This document shows positions 12,401-24,476 of a stretch of 64,000 nucleotides of DNA, piece after piece. A model generated the notes under the pieces. That model did no database searches and was not told the origin of the DNA. It was given only the letters and a program-made list of their open reading frames with translations. A program made the translations under genes and the position numbers. The stretch is taken from NCBI GenBank assembly GCA_021292105.1, contig CM037862.1, positions 29,792,169 through 29,856,168 of the forward strand, read 5' to 3'. Within the stretch, counting starts at the first letter, position 1. Every line of letters starts with the position of its first letter. The stretch comes from Anadara kagoshimensis (lineage: Eukaryota > Mollusca > Bivalvia > Arcoida > Arcidae).

Positions 12401-12479
12401 GTCCTTGTGGTCCTTTTTCATTGGTATCCCTTTCAGGGACCCGGTTTACAATAAGTGGCTCTTTTTCAGAATTTTCCAT
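9446..12479 (-). CDS. SLC46-family transporter, copy C (complete, about 478 aa)
   Basis: Multi-pass transporter of the proton-coupled folate transporter family; substrate not determinable. Exon 1 runs 12479-11354, exon 2 10662-10579 (84 nt), exon 3 10151-9995, exon 4 9515-9446. Donors are GTGAGT, GTATGT and GTACGT, acceptors TTTTAG, TTTCAG and TTTCAG, and phases agree at every junction. Residues 31-52 form the first membrane segment. Luminal sequons are at N67, N73 and N81. The MFS motif SDFIGRK is at residues 119-125, with its Asp and Arg kept, and QLRSPFCF follows in the second half. The last membrane segment is followed by a polar tail with SSRKNENAY. If exon 3 is not spliced at 9995, it reads on to a TAA at 9985 and the protein ends at 458 aa. 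I prefer the spliced form because of the strong acceptor, the matching phase and the charged tail. I chose the ATG before KEPLI over one five codons upstream because the paralogues start there. Confidence 0.85.
9885..9965 (-). repeat. SINE fragment, reversed
   Basis: GGAGACACCGGAGTACC followed by AAAACCATCGACC and ACAAACTTTCTCA is the reversed central segment of the SINE family seen at 46425-46640 and 48880-48975. It sits in intron 3 of SLC46-like copy C. Confidence 0.45.
10950..11090. mobile_element. Short MITE in intron 1 of SLC46-like copy C
   Basis: The ends are inverted: TTTCAATAGATTTGTTG with GGGGTATAAAC on the left, and GTTTATACCCC with CAACAAATTGAAA on the right, about 60 bp apart. 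There is no coding capacity. An (AAT)n run lies nearby at about 10666-10685. Confidence 0.65.
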
Positions 12480-13239
12480 TTTTCTACAAAACAATAAGTG
12501 TTCATAATCAAATTAAATGAACATAAAGTTTTTAGCCATTTGATTGTGAATTCGGTTTTGATACACTACACCAGACAGCATGGCGACGTTGGGCCAACGT
12601 TGGTATATGGTTGTACAGTTGGCTGAACGTTGGCGTTGGATTTACAACGTTGGTAATTCCGACAGTGGATTTACAATGTTGCTCCAACGTTGGTTCAACG
12701 TTGTAATAACAACGTTAGATTAACAACGTTATCCCAATATTGGAACTAAACTGTAAATCCAAGACCAAAAAAATCAAGGTGCAAAGTGCAAGGGCCTCAT
12801 TTTATGTTCGTTTACCAACATTAGACCAATGGTAGGCCAACGTTGTCAAAATGCAATGCATAATGTCCACAATTTTTCATCGTGTACCCACGCTGGACCA
12901 ATGTTGGACCAACATTGTAATTGCATCGCAAAAGTAATTAATGTGCAAAGTACGCGATCCCCATTACCAACTTTTGAACCAATGTTGGCCCACTATGGTC
13001 AAGATACAATGCATGATGTCCACATTTCATGTTAGTACCCCAACGTTTGGTCAATGTTGGGCCAACGTTGTCAAAACACAATTTATTAATTGGGCCATCA
13101 CTTTTGGTTGGGTTACTTATGTAGGCCCAACGTTGGCCCAACTTTGATTTTTTTTAAAGCTGACCAATCATTTCTTATGTTAGTTTTTGGTTTTTATTGG
13201 CCCATCATACATAGTGACTTTATATATTTAATTTTAATT

Positions 13240-13615
13240 TTGAAACAGATCTCCAGATAGGAGAAGTATCTGTGTAAATACCCTTTAATTATTTTTAAAT
13301 ACTCTTTAAATTATAAATGTAAGGATATCAAAACCCTTTGACAGTCCTCATTACCCTTTCCAATTCTTATAACAGTAGAGCCTGCTATTGGGGTTGAACT
13401 TCTGACCCAAGTACCTGTGAAATGCCAATGTCACAATGAAAATGATGTTATTGTATCATTGTTAGTAGTTATATTTATTTGAATAGATGACTTTAAAAAT
13501 TGAAAATACTCTTTACATTTTAATGGATCAGAGTCGACACTCTTTAGATTTTACAGGATATCCTTAAAAAAGTAGGGCGTAATGATCCTTCATGTTAAAT
13601 TTTTATCTGGAGCTT
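13240..13615. mobile_element. Nested small inverted-repeat element
   Basis: ATCTCCAGATAGG at the left and TTTTATCTGGAGCT at the right are inverted. Internally, AATACTCTTTA-type motifs occur on both sides (13305 and 13503), together with AGGATATC (13322 and 13556). It lies inside the 12571-15049 element. Confidence 0.45.
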
Positions 13616-13998
13616 TAAAAATCTTATCGTATGATACAAATGGTCTTGATATTTAGTGTTATTTATTAAATCTAAATAACGTTACACAAGATAAGTACTT
13701 GAATTTATGAATGATAAAAGTGAAAAGAATTTTGATCTGCTTGAATTATTGTAACTAAAATGAAAGTATTTATGTAAGGCTATGAAAACCCTAGGTTAAG
13801 GTTTTAAAAGAATAGTTTGATAAGTTTTATGTGTTGAATGGTCAATAAAATTCCTAAACCTTGTACCAGTAATTGGATTTAGGTCATTTCTCATTATAAA
13901 ATTTAGTGACAGTATTCTGGCCATTGTCCTTCACACCCAACCTACCCAAATCAACATTAGTTAAATCACTTTTTAACATTTTATAACATCAAATCATA

Positions 13999-13999
<1 letters not shown>

Positions 14000-14033
<34 letters not shown>

Positions 14034-14041
14034 CTCTCTCA
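14000..14041 (+). repeat. (CT)n microsatellite
   Basis: A CT dinucleotide run, interrupted once by TCTT. A second run lies at 15535-15571, followed by a TA run at 15661-15680. Confidence 0.9.
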
Positions 14042-14364
14042 AAATTATTCAAAATTAAAAATAATCATAATTTTGTATTAATGAGTACTGATATGCATAT
14101 ATATATACGTGTAGTTTATTATACTTTTTAAAACTGTATGTTACAATTAGGCTCAGAAAATAGCATACACTATTTGTAAATGTATATGTCAAAATTAAAA
14201 TGATATAATTTGTATTTCAAATTAAAACATATTTATTTAGTATATTAAACTATATTTAAAAATATGTTTAACTTTTTGGTTTTATATTTTTAGTTTATCT
14301 AATCTACTGAATGTAAATAAGTCAACCATGACATATGGGCTAGGTTTAATTTAGTAATTAATTA

Positions 14365-14935
14365 ATGTTGTTGGGCCAATGTAGAACCAACATTATGCCA
14401 ACGCTGGGTCAACGTAGAACCAACATTATGCCTACGTTGGGTCAATGTAGAACCAACATTATGCCTACGTTGGGCCAATGTAGAACCAACATTATGCCTA
14501 CGTTGGGCCAATGTAGAACCAACATTATGCCAACGTTGGACAAATGTAGAACCAACATTACGCCAACGTTGGACAAATGTAGAACCAACATTATGCCTAC
14601 GTTGGGCCAATGTAGAACCAACATTATGCCAACGTTGGACAAATGTAGAACCAACATTATGCCTACGTTGGGCCAATGTAGAACCAACATTGTGCCAACG
14701 TTGGGTCAACGTAGAACCAACATTATGCCAACGTTGGGTCAACGTAGAACCAACATTATGCCAACGTTGGGCCAACGTAGAACCAACATTGTACCAACGT
14801 TGGGCCAACGTAGAACCAACATTGTACCAACGTTGGGCCAACGTAGAACCAACATTGTGCCAACGTTGAGCCAACGTAGAACCAACATTATGCCAACCCT
14901 GGGCCAACGTAGAACCAATGTTGGCCCAACCCCAA
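14365..14935. repeat. 33-bp tandem minisatellite, about 17 copies
   Basis: Units alternate CAACGTTGGGYCAAYGTAG with AACCAACATTRTGC. Because 33 is a multiple of three and the unit is partly self-complementary, open frames of about 200 codons run along both strands (LGQCRTNIMPT on plus). This is a by-product of the repeat rather than a protein gene. Some units swap GGGCCAATG for GGACAAATG, which marks local duplication of unit pairs. Confidence 0.9.
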
Positions 14936-15334
14936 TGTTGTATTTGTCGACGTTGGGCCAACGTTAGGCCACTTTGCACTTAGGACTTTGGGCCAACGTA
15001 AGTTAACAAGGTTGGCCCAACGTTGGGACAACATTATCATGCTGTCTGGACACTGTCTTTTGGTGTTCAGGATCATTTAACACTGATGATATCTGTATAT
15101 CTGTACATGTAAAATAGGTGAAAAAGAAAAAAATATTTGTAGTGCTGATTTCCAAATCTCTGTAAAGTTAATCAGATGCTAAACCATATTCTCATATTCA
15201 TTATTACTAAATCCAAGTTTTTCATAGATTGTGGACATAATTGGGGGAAAAATATAAGTTTTAGTGGCATTATTATTAATTACTTAATGTACAACGTCAG
15301 TCTGTGCTCAAAATCTTACTAGTTTCAAAAAGTC

Positions 15335-15530
15335 TGTGCACTCTTCACAAATAAAATGATGCCACTATAAGAAATTGTTAATATTTGTAAAATGTGGTTA
15401 CAATTTCTGAAAAACTGGGTTTCAGTTAAACTGGATATGACTTCGTAGTAGTAAGGCCTGCTTGTTAATAAACGGGATAATCGTCCTTGAATCACATGTC
15501 ATTACATCTGTATCATAAAAATCACAATAA

Positions 15531-15573
<43 letters not shown>

Positions 15574-15960
15574 CCCGTGGATCTCGGGGTCACTGATCAC
15601 ATGTGCCCAGGTTTTTCATTCATGAACACTACGGTATTTAATTATTTACTTACAGAACAGTATATATATATATATATATCCCGCAGAATCGTAACACATC
15701 CGGTTAAAGTTCAACGAACCAGGTCAAATTAGTACAACTATAGGCGTCTTCGTTTCACACAATGATTGTACTAGTGCGGTTGATGAAAATAAGACCACTA
15801 GAGTTGCATAATATTCTATACTTTACATACACTTTTAGCATTGCATAAATATAAACCCACGAGTTAAAAGTCAAGGTCTACAATTGTAAATAATCCAAGT
15901 ACTGACACAGGTAGAACAAATCGTACTGGTTCTCTCCCTTTGATCGATTCTCGAAGTTTC
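15335..15960 (+). repeat. Dispersed repeat, copy 1 (second copy at 32680)
   Basis: Collinear with 32680-33105. Shared phrases include AAAATGRTGCCACT, TCTGAAAAACTGGGTT, TGAATCACATGTCATT, CTCTCTGATCCCGTG, GTCAAGGTCTACAA and GGTTCTCTCCCTTT. This copy has an expanded CT tract inside. An open frame on the minus strand (15878-16129, 83 codons) reaches into unrelated flanking DNA and was not recognised. Confidence 0.7.
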
Positions 15961-16139
15961 CCCAGCTTTGTCTTGCGAGATTTGTCGGGAATTTAATTAT
16001 ACAAACACAACGTAAATGCACGTGATCGTTTTTCATGTTATACTCCAAAAAAAATAACGCACCCATAGCAACGCCATAAACTACTTTCACTTCCTGGGTC
16101 AGAATATGGATTGTGCATGTACGTGACATCTTCGTTTGT

Positions 16140-16675
16140 GTTATTTTTTAAAAATTCGTTTTTTCTTCACAATGAATTGAATCAATTATGTAACAAATAA
16201 AATATGAAAACAATTGTTTTTATTTTAGTTACATCGATAATCGCCAAAACTTCAAAACATAAAAATTGACCATCTAGTCTGGGGGAGGGGAGATCTGAAA
16301 AAAGTAGCCTCTTTATTGATCATGACCCCCTAAACTTTTTTGTTAAAACAGAAAACATGGTTGATGTTATTGTTCCATGTATACTTAGGCTAGGTATGTT
16401 TGTACTTTGACTTTTTTCGTTTAATGAAAATATGGTTGCCAAATCCAAGATGGCCGTCAAAAAAAGATAATTTTAGAATTAAAATTCAATAACAAATCAA
16501 CGGCACCACCTTTTGAGTTGAAATTTGGTATTTGATCACTTAAATATTTATACTGTTTTTCATGAACAAAATGTAGTTGTAAAATTCAATATGACCGCCA
16601 TTTTCAAGATGACCGACATATAACCATACGCGCTGCATTATTTAAATATGATAAACCAATATATATTGAATCAGT
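16140..16675. other. AT-rich spacer with repeat-like phrases
   Basis: Phrases such as CAAGATGGCCGTC and TTCAAGATGACCGAC recur elsewhere in the window (25320-25500, 28490), so this is probably part of a decayed dispersed element. No gene is seen. Confidence 0.35.
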
Positions 16676-17658
16676 ATGGAATTCGAAAGTCACATTAATA
16701 AGTTAAACTCAATTTATCTCAGTTAAATTAAATTTAACTCAGTTAAACTTAATTTAACTCAGTTAATGCCAATTAATTTGCATTAACTGCAGTTAATGCG
16801 AATTACAGAATGTCTTAGTTTAACTGAGAAAATGCAAATTAATTCGACTTAACTGGAGAAAAACTTAATTTAACTCAGATAAATCGATTTTATCTGCTTT
16901 TAATATGACTTGACTGAGGAATAATTGCCATGAACTGACAATAAACTCGTATGAACTCAGCAAGCGTTTCGATTGGTTTGTATCTCATGAAACTTAGTTC
17001 AATTGACTTATTAAGAGATAAAATCTTGGAAGAACTTTGATGATGAAAATAATAAGGTAAACAAGTGTGTCTTGTATCATGTTTATTAAAATCTAAAACA
17101 ATGCTTAAAAATGCTTAACTATTCATCACTGAATAATTTACATATTCGCTTAACTATTCATCACTGAATAATTTACATATTCGGTTGATTATTAACTTTT
17201 AAATTAAAAAAATAATATAAAAGTATCAATTGTTCATATTTTTTGATAAATAAATTCCTCTAAAAAATATACAATTGTCAGCTTAATTTGTTAATGGTGA
17301 ATACAAATAGACATTTAGAGGATCTCCACATGTGTGTATTTATATAAATTTTTAATTTCTTGAACATGTAAAGTCACACATGCTTTATTACATCAATACA
17401 TGTATATTATTATCTCGCATGAACTGAACAACTCAACTTATCTGCAGTTAATGAAAATTGTCAGTTAATAATAGTTACAACTACCATTAACTGACGCGAA
17501 AGTCACAAAAATGAGAATAACCAGGTTTATCTCCAGTTAATAAGAGATAGCCCAGTTCATGTGAATTATTTGTCAGTTAAATTAAGTTTAACTGAGTTAA
17601 ACTTAATTTAACTGAGATAAATTGAGTTTAACTAATTAATGTGACTTTCGAATTCCAT
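16676..17658. mobile_element. Palindromic 1-kb MITE with TTAACT/AGTTAA motifs
   Basis: The ends are inverted repeats: TATGGAATTCGAAAGTCAC on the left and GTGACTTTCGAATTCCATA on the right. Inside each end are runs of AGTTAAAYTTAATTTAACT-like motifs, themselves near-palindromic. The centre contains a short direct repeat of TTAACTATTCATCACTGAAT (about 17115 and 17151). No transposase frame is present. Confidence 0.8.
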
Positions 17659-17659
17659 A

Positions 17660-18330
17660 AATCAGCATTAGATCGGCAATGGCGGAACTATGACAGTGAA
17701 GCTGATGAAGGTTTTTGTTGAGGGTTGATAGTTTGACACAAATTACAAACAAAGAAATCAACTCTGGATAACATCATTACTGACTTTTTCATAAATTTAT
17801 AAATTGTGGAGATTTAGTTCAAAGTTTTCAAGCTTTGTGTTTTGTTTGAACACTTTCTTTGCGAAAAGTTCCATCACTATTTGTTGATCAAATGCCAACA
17901 GATCTAAATGTTTTTTTTCCTCTGATATTTCTATCTTATTGACTTCTGTGAATTTCGGTTCCTTAATTGTTCTGTATTCACCAAAACCTTACTGTTTAGT
18001 TGTGAAACAAAACTAAGAGAATATAAGAAGCATCTGACCAATATTTGTTATTTTATCCGGCTAACTTGGCATGAGGAACAAATCTTGTGTCTGTCTATAT
18101 TTGGTTAGCATAATGGCCTGATGTATTTAGCCCTGTACTCAAGAATGTAGTATTTGGACCCTCAACCCTCCACTAACCAGTAACTCCTTGCCTGGTACTT
18201 CCTTGCTCAACCCATTTGATATTAAGCTAATCAGATAAACCTAGCTGTAACCTATATTTATAAAATTGGTCTAATTCTCGGGAGGAAACATTCCATCTCT
18301 AATCTGAATTATTCTTTAAATCTTTTTATA
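17660..18330. other. No feature recognised
   Basis: About 670 bp of AT-rich sequence between two palindromic elements. I see no exon with both splice sites, no repeat shared with the rest of the window and no long frame. Confidence 0.4.
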
Positions 18331-18920
18331 CAATGATTAAAACTGCTTACAAATGAATTGTTGACGCAGAGAAAGCGCAAGCCTTGGCTTATTAAGGCCC
18401 TCACAAAGATGTATGGCTGTCATCACAATATAGTATGGTGTCTCTGTATCCGTAATTACCATGGATATATGGTTTCATGTTCCTTTCATTCTTAAAAGTG
18501 CGGGGTGCTCATTTACACTTCCGGGTCACTTGTTTAATATAATAACCTTCTATAAAGGCTGGAACCAGACTAAAAGAATAGATTTAAAACAAATATACCA
18601 ATCCATGTCAAGATCACAATTATTGAGCAAAGTAAAAATCTTGAAACTTTTAAATGAAGTTTAACACACGAGCATCCATCTGGGAAGTGAGAACAAGTGA
18701 TCCGGAAGGGTTTTTAAGCACAACACCCCACACGTTTGAGAATTGAGAATGAGAGGAACATTGAACTTTGGGACGCTAAATATCCATGGCAAATTGGGAA
18801 TCAGAAACATCATACTATATTGTGAAGACAACCATCAATTTTAATGAGAGCCATAATAAGGAAAGGCTTGTACTGTCCCTGCGTCCGTCAGCAATTCATT
18901 TGTAAGCAGTTTGTATCGTT
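18331..18920. mobile_element. 590-bp palindromic element (fold-back)
   Basis: The arms run the full length: AACTGCTTACAAATGAATTG at the left and CAATTCATTTGTAAGCAGTT at the right, CAAGCCTT with AAGGCTTG, TCACAATATAGTATG with CATACTATATTGTG, then ATCCATGGxAA-type arms and CCGG pairs near the centre. Single arms or fragments of the same family appear at 7735-7870, 33860-36260, 38990-39250, 39535-39700 and 4100-4165. Confidence 0.8.
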
Positions 18921-19299
18921 GTATACAGATGACGATGATTGAAATATAAAAAGTAACTTACCATCGTTAAGGCAGGTTGTTCGGCCTAGGGCTCGGGGTG
19001 TTCAAACCCGCCTTGCCTCAATCTTGGATTCGTATATATTACAACGTTAACTTATAATTACGGGAACAAAACTTAAATATTGGTAAAAATAAGCAACAGA
19101 AAACGGGTTTTTGACAATATTCGATGCATATCTTCAGAACAAGAAACTACTACCTACTTACTGCTACAATAGTACTTGTCGTCAACATGTGACGTACAGT
19201 CTATAGAAATACTTTTGAATATTCATTCCCATTAGCCATGCATATATAAAGTGATCTATGTTGTAGTAAAGTAAGTGGGGTAATCGTGTTTAAAAAAGT

Positions 19300-21660
19300 C
19301 TCAAAGCAAAATGCTCATTTTAAATACTAGTGAGCGTTATAAATCCTTTTTGTTTTCAACAAGTCCATCCGACATAAATTTTTAAAATTCACAGGATGCT
19401 TAACTTTTTTCCAAGCTTCCAGGATACCTATTTTTATCTCGATTTTATGTTCAACCTCATTCTAGACTTGAGAATGAACTAATCATTAAATGGTCCGTTT
19501 TATTGAAAGGCGACCGTTAATATCCCACCTTTAGTTTACTGCTACCCTATGATTAAATTATAAGTATATTTCTTCAATTCACATCATGAATTATTTACCT
19601 TCATAATTCCATGTACTCATATATAATTACTAAAGTTACTCTTCTGTTCCAAGAGAATCCGATATTATGTCAACAAACACTCCAGACTTTATGATGTCAA
19701 AGCAAGAACATGTAAAATTGATGTATACGAAAACAAGCACAACACCTGTTGCATGACGTCAAGCCAGTTGCAATACTTAACACATATGACTTTTTATAGG
19801 CGATGTTTATTGAAAAATGATAGTGCAGGTTGTAGTCACTTTGAATACATTATAGCTACATTGTGTAATGTAATTACAACTGGGTCTTCAATCTATACAT
19901 TACATACATTGTGATTACTTCGGATACATTGTTATTACACTGGATAAACTGTGATTAGATATCATCAGACAGTATCCATGTATTCACAAAGTAACAATGT
20001 AACCACAATATATGCAATGTAATCACAAAGTATCAAACTGAATGTAATAACAATGTGTGAAATATTATCACAAAGTATTCATGTGATCACAATGTAGTCA
20101 CAATGCATCCATGTAATCATAATGTCTGAGCTTTTCATGCTATACTTTATCATATACTGCGATTACGTTGGATACATTGTGATTACATTAGGTGCATTTT
20201 GATTACATTTCACAAGTACAAGAACAAGAGCCAATAACATAATAAATATACCTTGTATACAATAGTGCATGTCGTCTACAAGAGAAGTAAATTGAAATAA
20301 GACTCATTTTAAATGCTAGTAAGCGTTACAAACCTTTTCGTTTTCAGTAAGTCCGTCCGACATAAACTTCTAAAAACCAACAGGTTGCTCAATTTTTCTA
20401 TGATTCCAGAACACCCATCTCTATGTAAAAAGGCCATCCAATTCTAACTTGAAAACTTATTGCAAATGTGCAACCTCATTTTTGACTGGGAAGTTGGGAG
20501 TAAACTAATCATTAAATGGACAATTTTATTGAAAGGCGGCCGTTAATATCCCACCTTCAGTTTACTGTTGTCCTATGATTACATTATAAGTATACTTATT
20601 CAATTCATATCAGGAACTATTTCTTATTATATGCATACCTTCATAATTCCATGTACTCATATAATTACTGAAGTTACTCTTCTGTTCCAAGAGAATCCGA
20701 TATTATGTCAACAAACACTCCAGACTTTATGATGTCAAAGCAAGAACATGTAAAATTGATGTATACGAAAACAAGCACAACACCTGTTGCATGACGTCAA
20801 GCCAGTTGCAATACTTAACACATATGACTTTTTATAGGCGATGTTTATTGAAAAATTATAGTGCAGGTTGTAGTCACTTTGAATACATTATAGCTACATC
20901 GTGTAATGAGATTACAGCTGGGTCATCTATGTATACATAAGATACATTGTGATTACTTCGGATACATTGTTATTACACTGGATGAACTGTGATTGGATAT
21001 CATCAGAAAGTATCCATGTATTCACAAAGTATCAATGTAACCACAATATATGCAAAGTAATCACAAAGTATCAAATTGAATGTAATCACAATGTATGCAA
21101 TATTATCACAAAGTATTCATTTGATCACAATGTAGTCACAATGCATCCATGTAATCACAACGTCTGAGCTTTTCATGCTATACTTTACCATATACTCTGA
21201 TTACGTTGGATACATTGTGATTACATTGGGTACATTCTGATTACATTTCACAAGTACTAGAACAAGAGCCAATAACATAATAAATATATACTTGTACAAT
21301 TGTACATGCCGTCTACAAGACAAGTAAATTGAAATAAGACTCATTTTAAATACTAGTCAGCGTCACAAACCTCTTCGTTTTCAGCAAGTCCGTCCGACAT
21401 ATACTTCTCAAAACCAACAGGTTGCTCAATTTTTTCCATGATTTCAGAACACCAACCTCTATGTAAAAGGCACTCCAATTCTAACTAGAAAGCTTACCTT
21501 CATAATTCCATGTACTCATATATAATTACTAAAGTTACTCTTCTGTTCCGAGAGAATCCGATATTATGTCAACAAACACTCCAGTCTTCATAATGTCAAA
21601 GCAAGAACGGGTAAATTTATGTATACATATTATATATATAGTCAGGTTGAATACATTTTA
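19300..21660. repeat. Tandem 1-kb unit, 2.3 copies, with inner 20-bp minisatellite
   Basis: Copies start near 19300, 20297 and 21333. TATTATGTCAACAAACACTC recurs at 19663, 20701 and 21562, and CTGTTGCATGACGTCAAGCC in the first two. Each full unit holds a block of degenerate 20-bp units (TGTGATTACAYTGGATACAT) whose strand switches from forward to reverse and back, so the block can fold on itself. Degenerate unit edges also appear at 33640-33800. The short open frames here follow the repeat. Confidence 0.75.
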
Positions 21661-21664
21661 GTTT

Positions 21665-22129
21665 ACATTGCGTGAAATGTGAATACATTGGGTGTTATTT
21701 TTGTAATTCTCTTTTATATAATTCAATATACATTAACAAACACTTTAACATTATATAAGTGCAAGTCACAAAACGTACGATATATAATGAATGTTTTAAA
21801 TAAGAAAGAGAGAGATGAACCTTTAAATAGAACATTTACCATATATACACTATCTTATAAATTTATTATATAATATATATAATATACTGGTACATTAATC
21901 ATGTAAATCACTTTTCAAACATATTGTAAAAAAGCCGCCATTGATCTACAAACTATGCATTGCAGCAATATATTTTTACATGTTATAGACATCAAATAAA
22001 ACAAAATTAAAAGTACTAAGAGACATTTTTGTTGATAATCTATTTTTGTAAATATTATACTTAATATTCATTACGACAAAACTTTTTACGATGTCTCGAT
22101 ATAAACTCTCCAAAAATCAATAATTTTTA
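21665..22129. other. AT-rich spacer, possibly LINE 3' region
   Basis: Very AT-rich, with an ATATAATATA stretch near 21868-21885. It sits at the 3' side of the minus-strand LINE reverse transcriptase and may be its tail. Nothing else is supported. Confidence 0.35.
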
Positions 22130-23130
22130 TTCAAATTTAAAAATATTTTAAAACAGATGAACTACCGTTTCATTGGCGTTTCCACAAAATGTACAAAAGG
22201 AATCGTCCCTAATTTTTATTTCATGTAAAAAAGCATTGGTGATCTTTTCAATACCAACATAAAAATGATACCAAGTAGCGTAAACTTTGGGTTTCCCGAT
22301 TGTAATTTATAATCCGTGCATAATTGTGTGTTGCTATATCTTTTTTCCGAGCCATCTAAAATAAGAGAAGTGTCATCTGCATAAAAAGATATTTTGAACT
22401 CTTTGTTGTTAATTTTTACACCTTTTATATTATCATTATTTCTTATTTTAATGGCGATAATTTCGACACATAGTAAAAATAAGAAGGGCTAATGGGTCAC
22501 CTTGTCTACAACCTCTTTTTATTTAAAAAAAAAACTTGATAGATTCCCCCTTGGTTTATTGCAGCTTTAATGATACTATAAAAACTTTTTATCTGAGACC
22601 TTATGGAAACTCTAAAGTTGAAACATTCTATAACATTGTCAATAAAAGACCAAGATATAGAGTCAAATGCTTTTTCAAAGTCTATTAATTAAAGTAAGCC
22701 AGGTGTGTCATTCTGCTCTGTATATTGCATAATATCATAAATTAATCTAGTGTTTTCTCCAATATATCTCCCGGGAGTAAAACCAGTTTAGTCTGTTCCT
22801 ATCAGATGTGTTAAAAGGGGCTTTATTCTGTTAGCAATAACCCCTGATCCCAATTTATAAACGGTATTTAAAAGTGATATTGTTTTCAATTTTTAATGAA
22901 TTGGAATACATGTAATTATCCCTTCCTTTTGAGTGCTTGACATTTTTTTCTTTTTTTATAGCCATAGTTAAGCGATCGTATAACAAAGCCCCCAAACCAT
23001 TCCCCAAAAATACTTTGAAAAATTCAACAGTGAAGCCATCAGAACAAGGGCTTTTTTATCATTTTTCATTTTCTTTAAAGTTTCAAGGTCTTCAGTTTCT
23101 GTTACAGTGTAAGGGCTAGGTCATGTTTAT
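22130..23130 (-). pseudogene. Decayed LINE reverse transcriptase
   Basis: On the minus strand, fragments of a non-LTR retrotransposon reverse transcriptase can be read across several frames. In order from 23130 leftwards they are SPCSDGFTVEFFK (near 23040), TGFTPGRYIGENTRLIYDI (about 22790-22740), LIDFEKAFDSISWSFI (about 22690-22640), the catalytic YADD at 22383-22372 in the context SFYADDTSLILDGSEK, and a downstream thumb-like part. Frame shifts and in-frame stops interrupt it, so it is inactive. The DGSEK context resembles L1/Tx1-like elements of marine invertebrates as I remember them; the exact clade is not certain. Confidence 0.85.
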
Positions 23131-23134
23131 AAAC

Positions 23135-24285
23135 AAATCTATAAAAATATAAATAAGAAGGTTAATTTCTTTGAGATTCTGCTGGTAAAGACCACTCAAC
23201 AGGACACCGCATTATAGGTCAAGATGACACCAGATTAAGGTATCAATAGGTCATGTGACTGCTCAGCATGTTTATGCTTGGGAACCAACAAACAGTCTCG
23301 ATATCTTGTGTATACAGTCTATTGAAATTTGTACCAGTCTAACCACCACCGTCCCCACCTATGCCACCATTCTTCAATGTCAAAAGGGCTTGTTCAGTTT
23401 TAACATAAAACGTCACAAATGTCATGCCTGGTAATTATAAAGATATACTGCAGTTGTACCATCGACTGGTCAGCCGTTTACGGACATGTGAATGGTTAGT
23501 TACAAACCAGTACTGTATGGAGCTACATGGTCAGGGGCCATCGACTGGTCAACCTAGTGGTTAATTTCAAACAGTTGTAGCACACAAGTACTATATGGAA
23601 TCTCACCATCTGTTGATTAGCAGCATGATTGTCAAGTGTTATCACTCCGACAAGTAACCTGTCATATCATTATATTGTATAAATGATTAACACTATTGGT
23701 CTGCACATGGTCAATCGTGTGATTCAAACATTTGAACCAATAAGTGGCATATGCATTTACCATCTTTCACGGAGTGATGGCTCACTTCTGGCCTGAATTG
23801 AATATGCATGTATTGGTGTGATCATATTATGACATTGAAACATGCTTATGTCACATTACCACAATATTAATTCACTCAAGTATTCAACAAAACATATTTG
23901 TTACAATGTGGCTGACATAAGCATGTTTTAATATTCAACTGAGCAAGCCCAAAGGGAAATGATTATATATTTTGTATTTGATTTAATAAAATTTGAAAAA
24001 AAAATATTTACAGTATCCTAGTTATTTCTTGTATAAAATTACAATACAATGTAATCCAACACACGTTTGGCCTATATATTGCTAACTCTCACTAACACAA
24101 TTTTTATTTTAAAACTGCATTCTATATGGCTTCATCCACACCAAAAAAGTTATTTAAGTTTATAAATTATACTCTAAGAACAAAACAATTTTTTGTATAT
24201 TCTTTGATAATAAAATAGAAAAAAGTGATTATAGAAGAAAAACTGATTCCTATTGATTGAAAAACATCTTCAAATTGATATATAA
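23135..24285. other. Spacer with one hairpin, no gene
   Basis: The phrase CCATCGACTGGTCA occurs at 23459 and 23538 in a diverged duplication of about 80 bp. At 23833-23935 the arms AAACATGCTTATGTCA and TGACATAAGCATGTTT enclose about 70 bp, which looks like a small MITE. No coding exon is seen. Confidence 0.45.
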
Positions 24286-24289
24286 TTGA

Positions 24290-24476
24290 GTAAAACCTCG
24301 TTATAATGCCCCTCGATAACTTTGCCACCTCGCATATCGCCACACTATTTTGAAGTACCAAAATCCATTTTGTTTATGTTTTTCATTATCCGCCTCCCCC
24401 GATTTATTGCCAAACCTCTTTATAACGCCAAAATTTGACTGAACAAATGGTGGTGATGAATCGAGGTTTTACTGTA
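24290..24476 (+). mobile_element. MITE with pogo-like ends (GTAAAACCTCG)
   Basis: The ends GTAAAACCTCGTTATAATGC and CGAGGTTTTACTGTA are inverted. The body contains GATAACTTTGCCACCTCG and CGCCAAAATTTGACTGAAC. Similar copies lie at 58165-58352 and 61417-61599, with decayed ones at 62094-62292 and 41145-41290. The CAGTAAAACC terminus is typical of pogo/Tc1-type non-autonomous elements. Confidence 0.75.

Larger units (their letters stand above)
12571..15049. mobile_element. 2.5-kb inverted-repeat element built of ACGTTGG/CCAACGT units
   Basis: The left end is CCAGACAGCATG followed by GACGTTGGGCCAACGTTGG. The right end is the inverse, CCAACGTTGGGACAAC and CATGCTGTCTGG. The bases ACA flank both ends and could be a 3-bp target duplication. 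Self-complementary ACGTTGG-type motifs fill 12585-13150 and 14365-15035. The centre holds unrelated AT-rich sequence, a nested repeat (13240-13615) and a CT tract. No transposase is visible, so it is probably non-autonomous. Confidence 0.75.

Noticed and set aside
14362..14979. Open frames of about 200 codons on both strands
   Set aside because: They follow a 33-bp tandem unit on both strands at once; the translation is an 11-residue repeat with no other coding sign.
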